Shown here piece after piece: positions 33,630 through 42,725 of a stretch of 51,381 nucleotides of DNA (positions are counted from its first letter, which is position 1; each line of letters opens with the position of its first letter). The notes below the pieces were generated by a model that was not told where the DNA came from, searched no databases, and saw only the letters and a program-made list of their open reading frames with translations. The translations under genes and the position numbers were made by a program. The stretch lies in NCBI GenBank assembly GCA_951812615.1, contig CATOSU010000016.1, forward strand, positions 1 through 51,381, read 5' to 3'. The stretch comes from an uncultured Paracoccaceae bacterium (GTDB lineage Bacteria; Pseudomonadota; Alphaproteobacteria; Rhodobacterales; Rhodobacteraceae).

Positions 33630-34451
33630 TCAGAGCGTCAGGGGCATATGCCGGTTGACGTCCTTGTAGAGCAGATACCGGAACCGTCCCGGGCCGCCGG
33701 CATAACAGGCCTGCGGGCAAAACGCGCGCAGCCACATGTAATCGCCGGCCTCGACCTCGACCCAGTCCTGATTGAGCCGGTAGACTGCCTTGCCCTCCAG
33801 AACATAGAGCCCGTGCTCCATCACGTGGGTTTCGGCGAAGGGGATGACCCCGCCCGGTTCGAAGGTGACGATGTTGACATGCATATCATGGGACATGTCG
33901 GTTGGATCGACGAACCGGCTGGTTGCCCAGCGCCCTTCGGTGCCGGGCATGGGCACGACTGTGGCCTGTGATTCGCGGGTGACGAAAGCCGCAGGTGCTT
34001 CGAGCCCGTCAACGGCCACATAGGCCTTGCGCAGCCAGTGGAACCGGGCCAGAGCGCCGGACGGGTTCCGGATGCGCCATGTGCAGGCCGGCGGCAGGTA
34101 GGCGTATGCGCCGGGACCCATATCGTGTTCGGCGCCGTCGATGGTCAGGGACAGTGATCCGTCGACGACGAAAAGCACGGCCTGCGCCCGGGGGTCGGTT
34201 TCCGGCCGGTCGCTGCCGCCCTCGGCGGCAAGTTCGACGATGTAGTGCGAAAAGCTTTCGGCAAAACCGGACAGCGGGCGGGCCAGCACCCACATCCGCA
34301 TCCCGGTCCAGAACGGCAGCGCCGATGTCACGATGTCGCGCATCGTGCCCCTGGGGATCACGGCGTAGGCTTCGGTGAACATGGCCCGGTCTGTCAGAAG
34401 CTGATCCTGCCCCGGATGCCCGCCTGTCGGGAACGCATAATCTGTTGGCAT
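33630..34451 (-). CDS. allE: (S)-ureidoglycine aminohydrolase
   Basis: The 273-residue product is a bicupin: the N-terminal cupin around DPRAQAVLFVVDGSLSLTIDGAEHDMGPGAYAYLPPACTW and the C-terminal metal-binding cupin with HVMEHGLYVLEGKAVYRLNQDWVEVEAGDYMWLRAFCPQACYAGG, the AllE/UGHY hallmark. It releases ammonia from ureidoglycine to give (S)-ureidoglycolate, the substrate of AllA. It is on the opposite strand from puuE-allA and has its own promoter region. An allantoate amidohydrolase (allC), needed to make ureidoglycine, is not in this window. Confidence 0.93.
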   Translation of the reverse strand: MPTDYAFPTGGHPGQDQLLTDRAMFTEAYAVIPRGTMRDIVTSALPFWTGMRMWVLARPLSGFAESFSHYIVELAAEGGSDRPETDPRAQAVLFVVDGSLSLTIDGAEHDMGPGAYAYLPPACTWRIRNPSGALARFHWLRKAYVAVDGLEAPAAFVTRESQATVVPMPGTEGRWATSRFVDPTDMSHDMHVNIVTFEPGGVIPFAETHVMEHGLYVLEGKAVYRLNQDWVEVEAGDYMWLRAFCPQACYAGGPGRFRYLLYKDVNRHMPLTL

Positions 34452-34630
34452 TTCTCGTCTCGATGCTGGTCCGAGCGGACTATCTGTCATCCCGGCGGCG
34501 GGGCAAAGCAGGGCGGCGCAAGCAGGGCTTTTCTGAATTTATTGAAGATCGCACAGATGTCTCTTGGTGCTGGCCTCGGTCCGGCAATGGTCCTAGAGTT
34601 TCGCCGGTGACCGGACAGATGGAGAGACGG

Positions 34631-34987
34631 ATGACACGGGCTTTCGGGATTGTTGTCGCGCTGGCCCTGGCATTTGGGTCCGCGGGGAACGTTGAGGCCA
34701 AATCGCTGTCGCGTATCGTGGCTAGCGTCGGGCTGGCGCCGGAAGATTTCAATATCCTCTCGGAAACCGCGCGGAAGCTCTATGACATTCCCAACCCGCA
34801 ACCGGGCAAGATCGCGACATGGACGAACCCCGATTCGGGCAGCCATGGCCGGGTGCGGCTGGCCGCGGTTCGCAAGAACTGCGTCTTTATTCAGCATTTC
34901 GTCTATCCCAAGGGGGATACGACTGCGACGGAGTTGCGCACGCAGATCTGCAAATCCGCCGACGGTCGGTGGTTGCTGCATCCCTGA
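34631..34987 (+). CDS. Small exported protein, surface-antigen-like
   Basis: The 118-residue product has a signal peptide (MTRAFGIVVALALAFGSAGNVEA). The mature part contains WTNPDSGSHGRVRL and CVFIQHFVYPKGDTTATELRTQICKSADGRWLLHP, which resembles the repeat unit of the RT0821/Lpp0805 surface-antigen family (W-x-N-P-x-S/T-G). GGAGAGACGG precedes the ATG at 34631. The function is unknown. It lies just upstream of the glycine riboswitch and is transcribed in the same direction. Confidence 0.7.
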   Translation: MTRAFGIVVALALAFGSAGNVEAKSLSRIVASVGLAPEDFNILSETARKLYDIPNPQPGKIATWTNPDSGSHGRVRLAAVRKNCVFIQHFVYPKGDTTATELRTQICKSADGRWLLHP

Positions 34988-35084
34988 GGTGCCGGCGCCG
35001 GCAGGGCATTGGGGACAAAAAAGTTTCGTATCGGAAACTTTGCATCTTGTTCGGGCGGGATCGTGCCTGTATTGAAGGCAAAGC

Positions 35085-35245
35085 TATACGGGAGAACCGG
35101 CCGTGCAGGCCGGTGCCGAAGGAGCAACCGCCCCGGAAACTCTCAGGCCCAGGGACCGTGTACGCAAAAGACACTCTGGAGAGATCCCGGCATGGCCGGG
35201 GCGCCGAAGGGATAACGATCTCAGGCCAAAGGACAGAGGGGGCAT
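35085..35245 (+). ncRNA. Tandem glycine riboswitch controlling gcvT
   Basis: Two glycine aptamers lie back to back. Aptamer 1 (about 35087-35161) has GGGAGA, GCCGAAGGAGCAA and ACTCTCAGGC; aptamer 2 (about 35162-35243) has CTGGAGAG, GCCGAAGGGATAA, ATCTCAGGC and AAAGGACAGAGGGGGC. These are the consensus blocks of the gcvT RNA class, with a short linker between them. It sits 80 bp before gcvT. Tandem glycine riboswitches upstream of gcvT normally switch expression on with glycine. The expression platform between 35246 and 35324 is not obvious. Confidence 0.95.
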
Positions 35246-35324
35246 CGGGTTGCGTGTTGGGCGCGGCCTTGGGATGCTCGCCGGACTATCACATCGTCGG
35301 CGGCGGAATGAACGGAGAAGTGCC

Positions 35325-36440
35325 ATGAGCGATCTGCGCCGGACACCCCTGCATGCGCTGCATATAGAACTGGGTGCCAGAATGGTGCCTTTTGCCGGTT
35401 ACGACATGCCGGTCCAGTATCCTTCTGGCATCATGACCGAACACACACATACACGCGAGAAAGCCGGTCTGTTCGATGTCAGTCACATGGGGCAGGTCCG
35501 ATTGTCCGGTGACGGGGTTGCCGCGGCTTTCGAGCAAATGGTTCCGATGGACGTCCAGGGGCTGGCCGAGGACCGCCAGCGTTATGGGTTCTTTACCAAC
35601 GCAGAGGGCGGGATCGAGGATGACCTGATGTTTGCCAATCGCGGCGATCACCTGTTTGTCGTGGTCAATGCGGCCTGCAAGGCGGCCGATATTGCCCGCA
35701 TGAAAGCGGTGCTGGAGCCGGAAGTTTCCGTGGACCCGGTGGAGGATCGCGCGCTGATGGCGCTGCAGGGGCCGGCCGCCGAGACCGTGCTGGCGGCACT
35801 GGCGCCGGCGGTTGCGTCGATGCGGTTCATGGATGTCGCGACTGTGGACATCATGGGCGCTGCGTGCTGGGTGTCACGGTCGGGCTATACCGGGGAAGAC
35901 GGGTACGAGATTTCGGTGCCGGCGGGCATGGCCGAACCGGTTGCGCGGGCGCTGCTGACCCATGACGACGTTCTGCCGATCGGGCTCGGCGCGCGGGATT
36001 CGCTGCGGCTGGAAGCGGGCCTGTGTCTATATGGCCATGACATCGACAGCGCCACGACGCCGGTCGAGGCCGGGCTGAACTGGGCCATACAAAAGGCCCG
36101 GCGCAGCGGCGGGGCCCGCGCCGGCGGATTTCCCGGAGCGGACCGGGTGCTGGCCCAGCTGCAGGAGGGTGCGGCCCGCAAGCGGGTGGGGCTGAAGCCC
36201 GAGGGCCGTGCGCCGATGCGCGAAGGTGTCGAATTGTTCGGGGCCGCGGAAGGCGGGGCGCCGGTTGGCGCGCTGACCTCCGGTGGCTTCGGGCCGACCG
36301 TGGGCGGGCCGGTGGCGATGGGCTATCTGCCCGCGGCGCTGACATCCGAAGGCACGGTCGTGTTTGGTGAATTGCGCGGGCGGCGGCTGCCGCTTACGGT
36401 TTGCGCGCTGCCATTCGTGGCGGCCGGGTTCAAACGCTGA
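35325..36440 (+). CDS. gcvT: Glycine cleavage system T protein (aminomethyltransferase)
   Basis: The 371-residue product has typical GcvT features: LHIELGARMVPFAGYDMPVQYPSGIMTEH, AGLFDVSHMGQVRLSG, ALMALQGPAAETVL, WVSRSGYTGEDGYEISVP and ARDSLRLEAGLCLYGHDID. It transfers the methylene group from the aminomethyl-lipoyl arm of GcvH to tetrahydrofolate. The ATG at 35325 is chosen because it follows GGAGAAG and gives the family N-terminus; a longer frame runs through the riboswitch and is not real. It is the first gene of the gcv operon. Confidence 0.96.
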   Translation: MSDLRRTPLHALHIELGARMVPFAGYDMPVQYPSGIMTEHTHTREKAGLFDVSHMGQVRLSGDGVAAAFEQMVPMDVQGLAEDRQRYGFFTNAEGGIEDDLMFANRGDHLFVVVNAACKAADIARMKAVLEPEVSVDPVEDRALMALQGPAAETVLAALAPAVASMRFMDVATVDIMGAACWVSRSGYTGEDGYEISVPAGMAEPVARALLTHDDVLPIGLGARDSLRLEAGLCLYGHDIDSATTPVEAGLNWAIQKARRSGGARAGGFPGADRVLAQLQEGAARKRVGLKPEGRAPMREGVELFGAAEGGAPVGALTSGGFGPTVGGPVAMGYLPAALTSEGTVVFGELRGRRLPLTVCALPFVAAGFKR

Positions 36441-36463
36441 CTGAAAACAAGGGACAAGAACAG

Positions 36464-36822
36464 ATGAAGTTTACCGAAGAGCACGAATGGTTGCTGGACG
36501 AAGATGGCGTGATCACGTTGGCATCACGAGCCACGCCGCAGAACAGCTGGGCGATATCGTTTTCGTCGAACTGCCCGAGGCCGGGACTGATGTGACCAAG
36601 GATGAGGAGATCGTGGTGATCGAAAGCGTCAAGGCCGCGTCCGACATTCTTGCTCCGATCGACGGCGAGATCGTCGAGATCAACGAGGCGATTGTCGAGA
36701 ACCCGGCCATGGTCAACGAGGACGCACAGGGCGAAGCGTGGTTTTTCCGGATGAAAGCATCCGATCCGTCGCAGATGGACGATTTCATGGACGAGGCCGG
36801 TTACAAGGAATTCATCGGCTGA
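36464..36822 (+). pseudogene. gcvH: Glycine cleavage H protein with a 1-bp deletion
   Basis: The N-terminal frame reads [18 protein letters not shown], then breaks. The rest of H protein continues in another frame as [22 protein letters not shown], with the lipoylation site Lys in [11 protein letters not shown], to the stop at 36822. Restoring one G around 36517-36518 (ACG GTT GGC instead of ACG TTG GC) rejoins the frames into a normal protein of about 119 residues. Either gcvH is a fresh pseudogene or the base was lost in sequencing. The flanking gcvT and gcvP are intact, which favours an error or a very recent mutation. Confidence 0.85.
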
Positions 36823-36833
36823 CCTGGCGGGGA

Positions 36834-36881
36834 CCAAAACTTTTCCAAAAAGTTTTGGCAAAATCCTTTGGAAGGATTTTG
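36834..36881. repeat. Two adjacent perfect hairpins after gcvH
   Basis: CCAAAACTTTT/AAAAGTTTTGG (11 bp, loop CCA, 36834-36858) is followed at once by CAAAATCCTT/AAGGATTTTG (10 bp, loop TGG, 36859-36881). The 3' arm of the first (TTTTGG) can also pair with the 5' arm of the second (CAAAA), so alternative folds exist. They separate gcvH from the VOC gene and gcvP. Confidence 0.75.
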
Positions 36882-36883
36882 GG

Positions 36884-36915
36884 CCTCCGGCGGGGGTATT
36901 TGAAACAAGGTGAAG
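36884..36915 (+). repeat. GTATTTG...TGAAG intergenic element (copy 2)
   Basis: A CCTCCGGCGGGG block runs into GTATTTGAAACAAGGTGAAG, matching copy 1 (16342-16361) at 16 of 20 positions. It lies between the twin hairpins and the VOC gene, in the direction of transcription. Confidence 0.6.
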
Positions 36916-36946
36916 ATCTGGTCGCGACAAAGGAGGGGACCGGGAC

Positions 36947-37300
36947 ATGAGCATTTTGCGCATCGTGCCGAACCTGCATTGTGAGGCGCCCGGTGAACTG
37001 GCTGCTTTTTATGCAGACCTGTTCGGGCTCGAGATTGCGATGGATCAGAGCTGGATCGTAACGCTTGGCGGCGCAGGCCCGCAGCAGACCCAGCTGACCT
37101 TGGCCCGGGAAGGCGGCTCCGGCACGGAATTGCCGGCGCTGTCCATCGAAGTGGACGATCTGGACCAGGTGCTGGCCCGGGCCGGGGCGATGGGTGTTGT
37201 GCCGGAATATGGCCCGGTGACGGAACCCTGGGGGGTCCGGCGGTTTTATGTCCGTGATCCGGGCGGGACGCTTCTGAACGTGCTGAGCCACGTTGACTGA
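36947..37300 (+). CDS. VOC-family (glyoxalase-like) protein inside the gcv operon
   Basis: The 117-residue protein has the paired beta-alpha-beta-beta-beta modules of the vicinal oxygen chelate fold: [29 protein letters not shown], then [21 protein letters not shown] and [23 protein letters not shown]. His11 (NLHCE) and the terminal region would be metal ligands, but the set is not complete enough to call an enzyme. AAAGGAGGG precedes the ATG. Its stop is 14 bp before the gcvP start, so it is cotranscribed with the glycine cleavage genes. Its role there is unknown. Confidence 0.82.
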   Translation: MSILRIVPNLHCEAPGELAAFYADLFGLEIAMDQSWIVTLGGAGPQQTQLTLAREGGSGTELPALSIEVDDLDQVLARAGAMGVVPEYGPVTEPWGVRRFYVRDPGGTLLNVLSHVD

Positions 37301-37313
37301 TGAGGAGAACGAG

Positions 37314-40163
37314 ATGACTTTCATGCCGGTTGATTACCTGCCTTACGATTTTGCCAACCGTCGCCACATCGGGCCGTCGCCGGAAGAGATGGACGACATG
37401 CTGCAGTTGGTGGGCGCGGAAGATCTCGACGCGCTGATCGACGATACGGTACCGGCTTCGATCCGGCAGGAGAAGCCGCTGGATTTCGGCAAGCCCAAGT
37501 CGGAGCGCGAGTTGCTGTATCACATGCGCCGGACCGCGGCGAAGAACAGGGTTCTGACCTCTCTGATCGGGCAGGGCTACCACGGCACGGTCACGCCACC
37601 CGCGATCCAGCGCAACATTCTGGAAAACCCGGCATGGTACACCGCCTATACGCCGTATCAGCCGGAAATCAGCCAGGGCCGGCTGGAGGCGTTGCTGAAC
37701 TACCAGACCATGATCAGCGACCTGACCGGGCTGGAGATTGCCAATGCCTCGCTCTTGGACGAGGCCACGGCCTGCGCCGAGGCGATGACCATGGCGCAGC
37801 GCGTTGCCAAATCGAAAGCCGGGGCGTTTTTCGTCGATGAAAACTGTCACCCGCAGAACATCGCGGTGATCCGGACCCGCGCCGCGCCTTTGGGGATCGA
37901 GGTGATCGTCGGCAGCCCGGACGATCTGGAGGCTGACAAGGTGTTCGGCGCGGTGTTCCAGTATCCGGGCACCTATGGCCATCTGCGCGATTTCACCGAT
38001 CAGATCGGGGCGTTGCACGCGGCGAAGGCGATCGGTGTCGTCTGCGCCGATCCGCTGGCGCTGACGCTGCTCAAAGAGCCCGGCGCGATGGGCGCGGATA
38101 TTGCCATCGGCAGCACGCAGCGGTTCGGCGTGCCGGTCGGATATGGCGGGCCGCACGCGGCCTATATGGCCACGCGGCAGAGCTATGCTCGCGCGATGCC
38201 CGGGCGGCTGGTGGGTGTGTCGGTCGACAGCCACGGGCACCGGGCCTACCGGTTGTCGCTGCAGACCCGCGAACAGCATATCCGGCGGGAAAAGGCGACG
38301 TCGAACGTGTGTACCGCGCAGGCGCTGCTGGCGGTCATGGCGTCGTTCTACGCGGTGTTTCACGGCCCCAAGGGGCTGACGGCCATCGCCCAGCGCATTC
38401 ACCGCAAAACCGCGCGGCTGCGCGAGGGATTGCTGCAGGGCGGGTTCGTCGTGCAGCCGGCCACGTTTTTCGACACGATCACGGTCGAGGTCGGGCCGTT
38501 GCAGGCCGCAGTGCTGAAATCCGCTGTCGACGAGGGGGTCAACCTGCGCCGTGTGGGAGAGACCCGGATCGGGATCACATTGGACGAGCGCACCCGCCCG
38601 GCGACGATCGAGGCCGTGTGGCGGGCCTTTGGGATCGACCGCCGGGACAAGGATTATGCGCCGCATTACCACATGCCGGACAAGCTGATCCGGGAGAGCG
38701 CCTTTCTGACCCACCCGATTTTTCACATGAACCGGGCCGAGACCGAGATGATGCGCTATATGCGCCGTCTGGCCGACCGCGATCTGGCGCTGGACCGGGC
38801 GATGATTCCGCTGGGGTCGTGCACGATGAAGCTGAATTCGGCGGCCGAGATGATGCCGGTCAGCTGGCGGGAGTTTTCGCAGTTGCATCCCTATGCGCCG
38901 GCGGATCAGGCCGAGGGGTACCGGGAACTGATCGGGGACCTCAGCGACAAGCTGTGCGATATCACCGGGTATGCGGCGATCTCGATGCAGCCGAACTCGG
39001 GGGCGCAGGGCGAATATGCCGGGCTGCTGACTATTTCCGCGTGGCATCGCGCGAACGGGCAGGGGCACCGCAATGTCTGCCTGATCCCGATGAGCGCCCA
39101 CGGCACCAACCCGGCCAGCGCGCAGATGGTTGGCTGGAAGGTGGTGCCGGTGAAATCGGCTGAAAACGGCGATATCGACCTCGACGATTTCCGGGCCAAG
39201 GCGGAAAAGCACGCGGCAGATCTGGCCGGGTGCATGATCACCTATCCGTCGACCCACGGCGTGTTCGAGGACACGGTCAAGGATGTCTGTGCAATCACAC
39301 ATGAGCATGGCGGGCAGGTCTATATCGACGGGGCCAACCTCAATGCGATGGTGGGGATTTCCCGGCCCGGTGATCTGGGTGGGGATGTGAGCCACCTCAA
39401 CCTGCACAAAACGTTCTGCATCCCGCATGGCGGTGGCGGGCCGGGCATGGGGCCGATCGGGGTCAAGGCGCATCTGGTGCCGCACCTGCCGGGCCATCCC
39501 GAAACCGGCGGGGCGGAAGGCCCGGTTTCGGCCGCGCCTTATGGCTCGCCGTCGCTGTTGCCGATCAGCTGGGCCTATGTGCTGATGATGGGGGGTGAGG
39601 GACTGACGCAGGCGACGCGGGTGGCGATCCTGAACGCCAACTATATCGCGGCGCGGCTGCAGGGGGCCTACGAGGTGCTCTACCGCGGCAGGACCGGGCG
39701 GGTGGCGCATGAGTGCATCATCGACACGCTCCCCTTTGCCGACAGCGCCGGGGTGAGCGTGGATGACATCGCCAAGCGGCTGATGGATTGCGGGTTCCAC
39801 GCCCCGACGATGAGCTGGCCGGTGGCCGGCACGCTGATGATCGAACCGACCGAGAGCGAGAACAAGGCCGAGCTGGACCGGTTCTGCGATGCCATGCTGG
39901 CGATCCGCGAAGAGATCCGGGACATCGAAGAGGGTCGCATCGACCGCGACAACAACCCGCTGAAGAACGCACCGCACACGATGGAAGACCTCGTGCGCGA
40001 CTGGGACCGGCCCTATAGCCGCGAACAGGGCTGCTTTCCGCCGGGGGCGTTCCGGGTCGACAAATACTGGCCGCCGGTCAACCGGGTCGACAACGTGTAC
40101 GGGGACCGCAATCTGGTCTGTTCGTGCCCGCCGATGGAGGATTATGCGGAGGCAGCGGAGTAG
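37314..40163 (+). CDS. gcvP: Glycine dehydrogenase (decarboxylating), P protein
   Basis: A full-length single-chain P protein of 949 residues: N-terminal half ([18 protein letters not shown] start, [23 protein letters not shown]), C-terminal half with the PLP-binding Lys in [21 protein letters not shown] and [13 protein letters not shown]. It decarboxylates glycine and loads the aminomethyl group on GcvH. GAGGAGAACG before the ATG at 37314 sets the start (a TTG at 37293 is also in frame). It is the last gene of the riboswitch-led operon and appears undamaged. Confidence 0.96.
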   Translation: MTFMPVDYLPYDFANRRHIGPSPEEMDDMLQLVGAEDLDALIDDTVPASIRQEKPLDFGKPKSERELLYHMRRTAAKNRVLTSLIGQGYHGTVTPPAIQRNILENPAWYTAYTPYQPEISQGRLEALLNYQTMISDLTGLEIANASLLDEATACAEAMTMAQRVAKSKAGAFFVDENCHPQNIAVIRTRAAPLGIEVIVGSPDDLEADKVFGAVFQYPGTYGHLRDFTDQIGALHAAKAIGVVCADPLALTLLKEPGAMGADIAIGSTQRFGVPVGYGGPHAAYMATRQSYARAMPGRLVGVSVDSHGHRAYRLSLQTREQHIRREKATSNVCTAQALLAVMASFYAVFHGPKGLTAIAQRIHRKTARLREGLLQGGFVVQPATFFDTITVEVGPLQAAVLKSAVDEGVNLRRVGETRIGITLDERTRPATIEAVWRAFGIDRRDKDYAPHYHMPDKLIRESAFLTHPIFHMNRAETEMMRYMRRLADRDLALDRAMIPLGSCTMKLNSAAEMMPVSWREFSQLHPYAPADQAEGYRELIGDLSDKLCDITGYAAISMQPNSGAQGEYAGLLTISAWHRANGQGHRNVCLIPMSAHGTNPASAQMVGWKVVPVKSAENGDIDLDDFRAKAEKHAADLAGCMITYPSTHGVFEDTVKDVCAITHEHGGQVYIDGANLNAMVGISRPGDLGGDVSHLNLHKTFCIPHGGGGPGMGPIGVKAHLVPHLPGHPETGGAEGPVSAAPYGSPSLLPISWAYVLMMGGEGLTQATRVAILNANYIAARLQGAYEVLYRGRTGRVAHECIIDTLPFADSAGVSVDDIAKRLMDCGFHAPTMSWPVAGTLMIEPTESENKAELDRFCDAMLAIREEIRDIEEGRIDRDNNPLKNAPHTMEDLVRDWDRPYSREQGCFPPGAFRVDKYWPPVNRVDNVYGDRNLVCSCPPMEDYAEAAE

Positions 40164-40173
40164 GGGGCCAGTG

Positions 40174-40689
40174 TCAGAAGCGGTCGAACTCGGGACGTTT
40201 GCGGCCTGCAACCGGCAGGTGAGCCAATTGGTCGGATAGGCACAGGCGCTGCCGGATGGTCAATGACCGGGTCGCGGGACAAAGCGGGCTTACACCGGCG
40301 TTTGCCAAAACCATAGCGCCCGCGCCCAAAGCCCCAAACCTGGCGCCTGTTCGCGCCTGCCGCCGCAGCCAACCCAACAGGCGCGCGTCGGAATTGCCTT
40401 TGCTGGAATCTGCCGCACAGACAATTGCGAATTTGCTGCTGATCGAAGTGGCGAGGGTCGCATCTACAGGTATTACAGTACCGGTCGTGCTGGTCACACT
40501 TTCTGTATCCGTTGACAATACGCGCCAAGTGTAACGGACCCGGTCAGCCAGGCGCTTGGCCATGTTCAGCGGTTCAAGCGCCTTCGCGAAATCCATAAGG
40601 GAAAAACCCGGGCAGAGAACGAAGACAATCGCGATCTCTTCGGTCGCAAAGACCGGATCCGCACAGCTGATTTCCCGAACGTGCCTCAT
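40174..40689 (-). pseudogene. Truncated GlxA-family (DJ-1/PfpI-AraC) regulator
   Basis: The 171 codons match only the N-terminal DJ-1/PfpI-like domain of GlxA-type regulators (IAIVFVLCPGFSLMDFAKALEPLNMAKRL, RLLGWLRRQARTGARFGALGAGAMVLANAG). After LANAG the similarity is lost and a stop follows; the C-terminal AraC DNA-binding domain (family length about 320) is missing, because the gene runs into the gcvP end. Members of this family (GbdR, SouR) control glycine betaine and sarcosine catabolism. That fits the adjacent dehydrogenase, but this remnant cannot bind DNA as such. Confidence 0.65.
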
Positions 40690-41873
40690 TTTTCAGATCG
40701 CCAGCGGCGCGTTTCAAACCTTGATCCGCAGGTTCTTGGGATCGAGGAATGGCTGCAGAGAAGGTTCGGAAGGTATACGCTCGCAGGCGATTTCTATCTC
40801 GAATTCATTGGATTCTAGGAACGCCTTGCTGACCCCGTCCGCGCAATTGACATACCCCATCCCCAGAGAGCGATCCAAACGGTGGCCGAAGCCGCCGGAT
40901 GTGATCGAACCAACGATGTCGCCGTCCTTCCAGATCGGCTCTTCATGATAGAGCATGTCCCGGCACCCTTCAGGCAACCTGAACTGAACAAGGCGCTTGG
41001 TTGGAATGCCCCTGTCGCGTTCTGCAAGCAAAGCATCCCGCCCGATGAATTCGAGCTTTTCGTAGTCCACGGCAAATGAAAGCCCCGCCTGACGCGGAGT
41101 GTCTTCTTCTCCGATATCATGCCCCCAATGCCGATACCCCTTTTCCATGCGTAGCGAATTGAGCGCGAAGAACCCGGCATGACCAAGGTCGAATTCGGCA
41201 CCAACCTCGACAATGCGGTCGAACACATGGGTCGCCAGATCGGCGGGAATGTATAGCTCCCACCCCAGTTCGCCGACGAACGTCAGGCGGCTGGCGCGAA
41301 CGCTGCCATAACCGATTTCAATCTCCCGGCTGGTCCCGAACGGAAATGCGTCGTTTGACAGATCAGAACCGGAAAGTTTTTCCAGGAGATCCCTTGACTT
41401 CGGCCCCATGAGGGCAAGCATCGGCAGCCCGGGTGTTATGTCTGTCACGACCACATGCGCGTCATCAGGAGTATTGCGTTTGAGCCAGGCCATGTCCCGG
41501 CTTTGGCTGGCTGCGATTGTGACAACAAGGAATTCCGTCTCCGACAACCGGGTAATCGTCACATCAGCCTCGATACCACCCCTGGAATTCAACCACTGAG
41601 TATAAACCACTTTGCCGGCGCGAACATCAACGTTGCCCGCGGATACGTGGTTCAGAATGCGGCAGGCGTCTCGCCCTTCAACGCGGAACTTCACATAGCA
41701 GCTTTGATCGAACATCGTGACCGAAGATTCGGTCGCCAGACATTCGGCTTTGGTGTCATCAAACCAACTTTGCGGGCCGTATGAATAGGTTATCTCTTTC
41801 GACCTGTTGCCATTTCCAAAAAATCCGGGCCGTTCATAACCTGCCATTTCGGTCATCGAAGCACCACGACTGA

Positions 41874-42725
41874 CTAGGCAGCGTACCTACAAAGAGCTTC
41901 ACGTTTCCAGCGAGTTATGATTCACTTTCCGTAAAACAATGTGGGGAGCCGTGGAATGGCGCGATCAGACTTGAGCGATTTGGAGTGGGAGTTCATCAAG
42001 GCTGTGCTCCCGAACAACAGCCGGGGTGTGAAGCGTGTCGATGATCGGCGCGTGATCAGTGGCATTTTCTATGTCTTGCGTACCGGCATCCCTTGGCGGG
42101 ATTTGCCGGATCAATACGGCCCCTACACCACGGTGTACAACCGTTTCAACCGATGGACTTATGCTGGCATCTGGGATCGTGTGATGGAGGCGGTCGCCGA
42201 CGCGCACAACGTCGACACTGTGATGGTGGATGGAACATCCGTGCGTGTGCATCATTCAGCCGCAACGCTCAAAAAAACGACCCGCGTCGTTGCATGGGGC
42301 GGTCGCGGGGCGGGTTAACCACAAAAATTCACGCACTTACCAACCAAGACGGCCTGCCAATCCGCTATGAGCTGACGCCGGGCCAAGCCCATGACGCACC
42401 GCCCTGTGAACAGCTTTTGGATGGACTGCAGCCTGGGCAATATGTGCTCGCGGACAAGGCTTATGACGCAGACTGGATCCGTGAAATGATCTGGGAACAA
42501 GGCGCCATCGACGTAATCCCACCAAAGGCAAACCGGAAATTGCCCGCCGAGTTTGACGCGGAAATTTACCGCGAACGCAATAAGATCGAGCGCTTCTTCG
42601 GCAGGCTCAAAGCTTCGTTCCGACGCATCGCGACCAGATATGAGAAAACCTCAGCCAACTTCATGGCTATGATCAAACTCGCATCCGTAAGGCTATGGTG
42701 CCAGTTTTATGAGTCTGCTGCCTAG
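41874..42725 (+). mobile_element. IS5-family (IS427-type) insertion sequence inside the dehydrogenase gene
   Basis: The 852-bp element starts CTAGGCAGC and ends GCTGCCTAG, so the terminal 9 bp are perfect inverted repeats. The host gene rejoins in frame when one CTAG is kept (FHDR-LVSRGAS-MTEMAG), which shows that CTAG is the target or its duplication. The element contains a two-frame transposase. Confidence 0.9.
41956..42725 (+). CDS. IS5-family transposase in two frames (A7 frameshift site)
   Basis: Frame 1 (41956-42318) starts MARSDLSDLEWEFIKAVLPNN and includes RTGIPWRDLPDQYGPYTTVYNRF and MVDGTSVRVHHSA. The rest (GRSRGGLTTKIHAL, ADKAYDADW, ERFFGRLKASFRRIATRYEK, ending CQFYESAA at the stop in 42723-42725) is in the -1 frame. 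The frames meet at seven A residues (42271-42277), the usual place for -1 frameshifting in IS427-type elements. The DDE set is plausible as VDGT (D), ADKAYD (D) and RFFGRLK preceded by Glu. GGGGAG lies before the ATG. It is probably functional through programmed frameshifting. Confidence 0.87.

Noticed and set aside
35103-35324. N-terminal extension of gcvT running back through the upstream region
   Set aside because: The sequence is the tandem glycine riboswitch; the ATG at 35325 has a ribosome-binding site and gives the family N-terminus.
36801-40211. Leftward open frame of 1,136 codons opposite gcvP
   Set aside because: It mirrors the third-position GC bias of gcvP; Arg/His/Pro-rich, no recognisable domain.
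42271-42277. Frameshift in the IS5 transposase taken as inactivation
   Set aside because: The A7 run at the junction is the normal programmed frameshift site of this IS5 subgroup, so the element is more likely intact.
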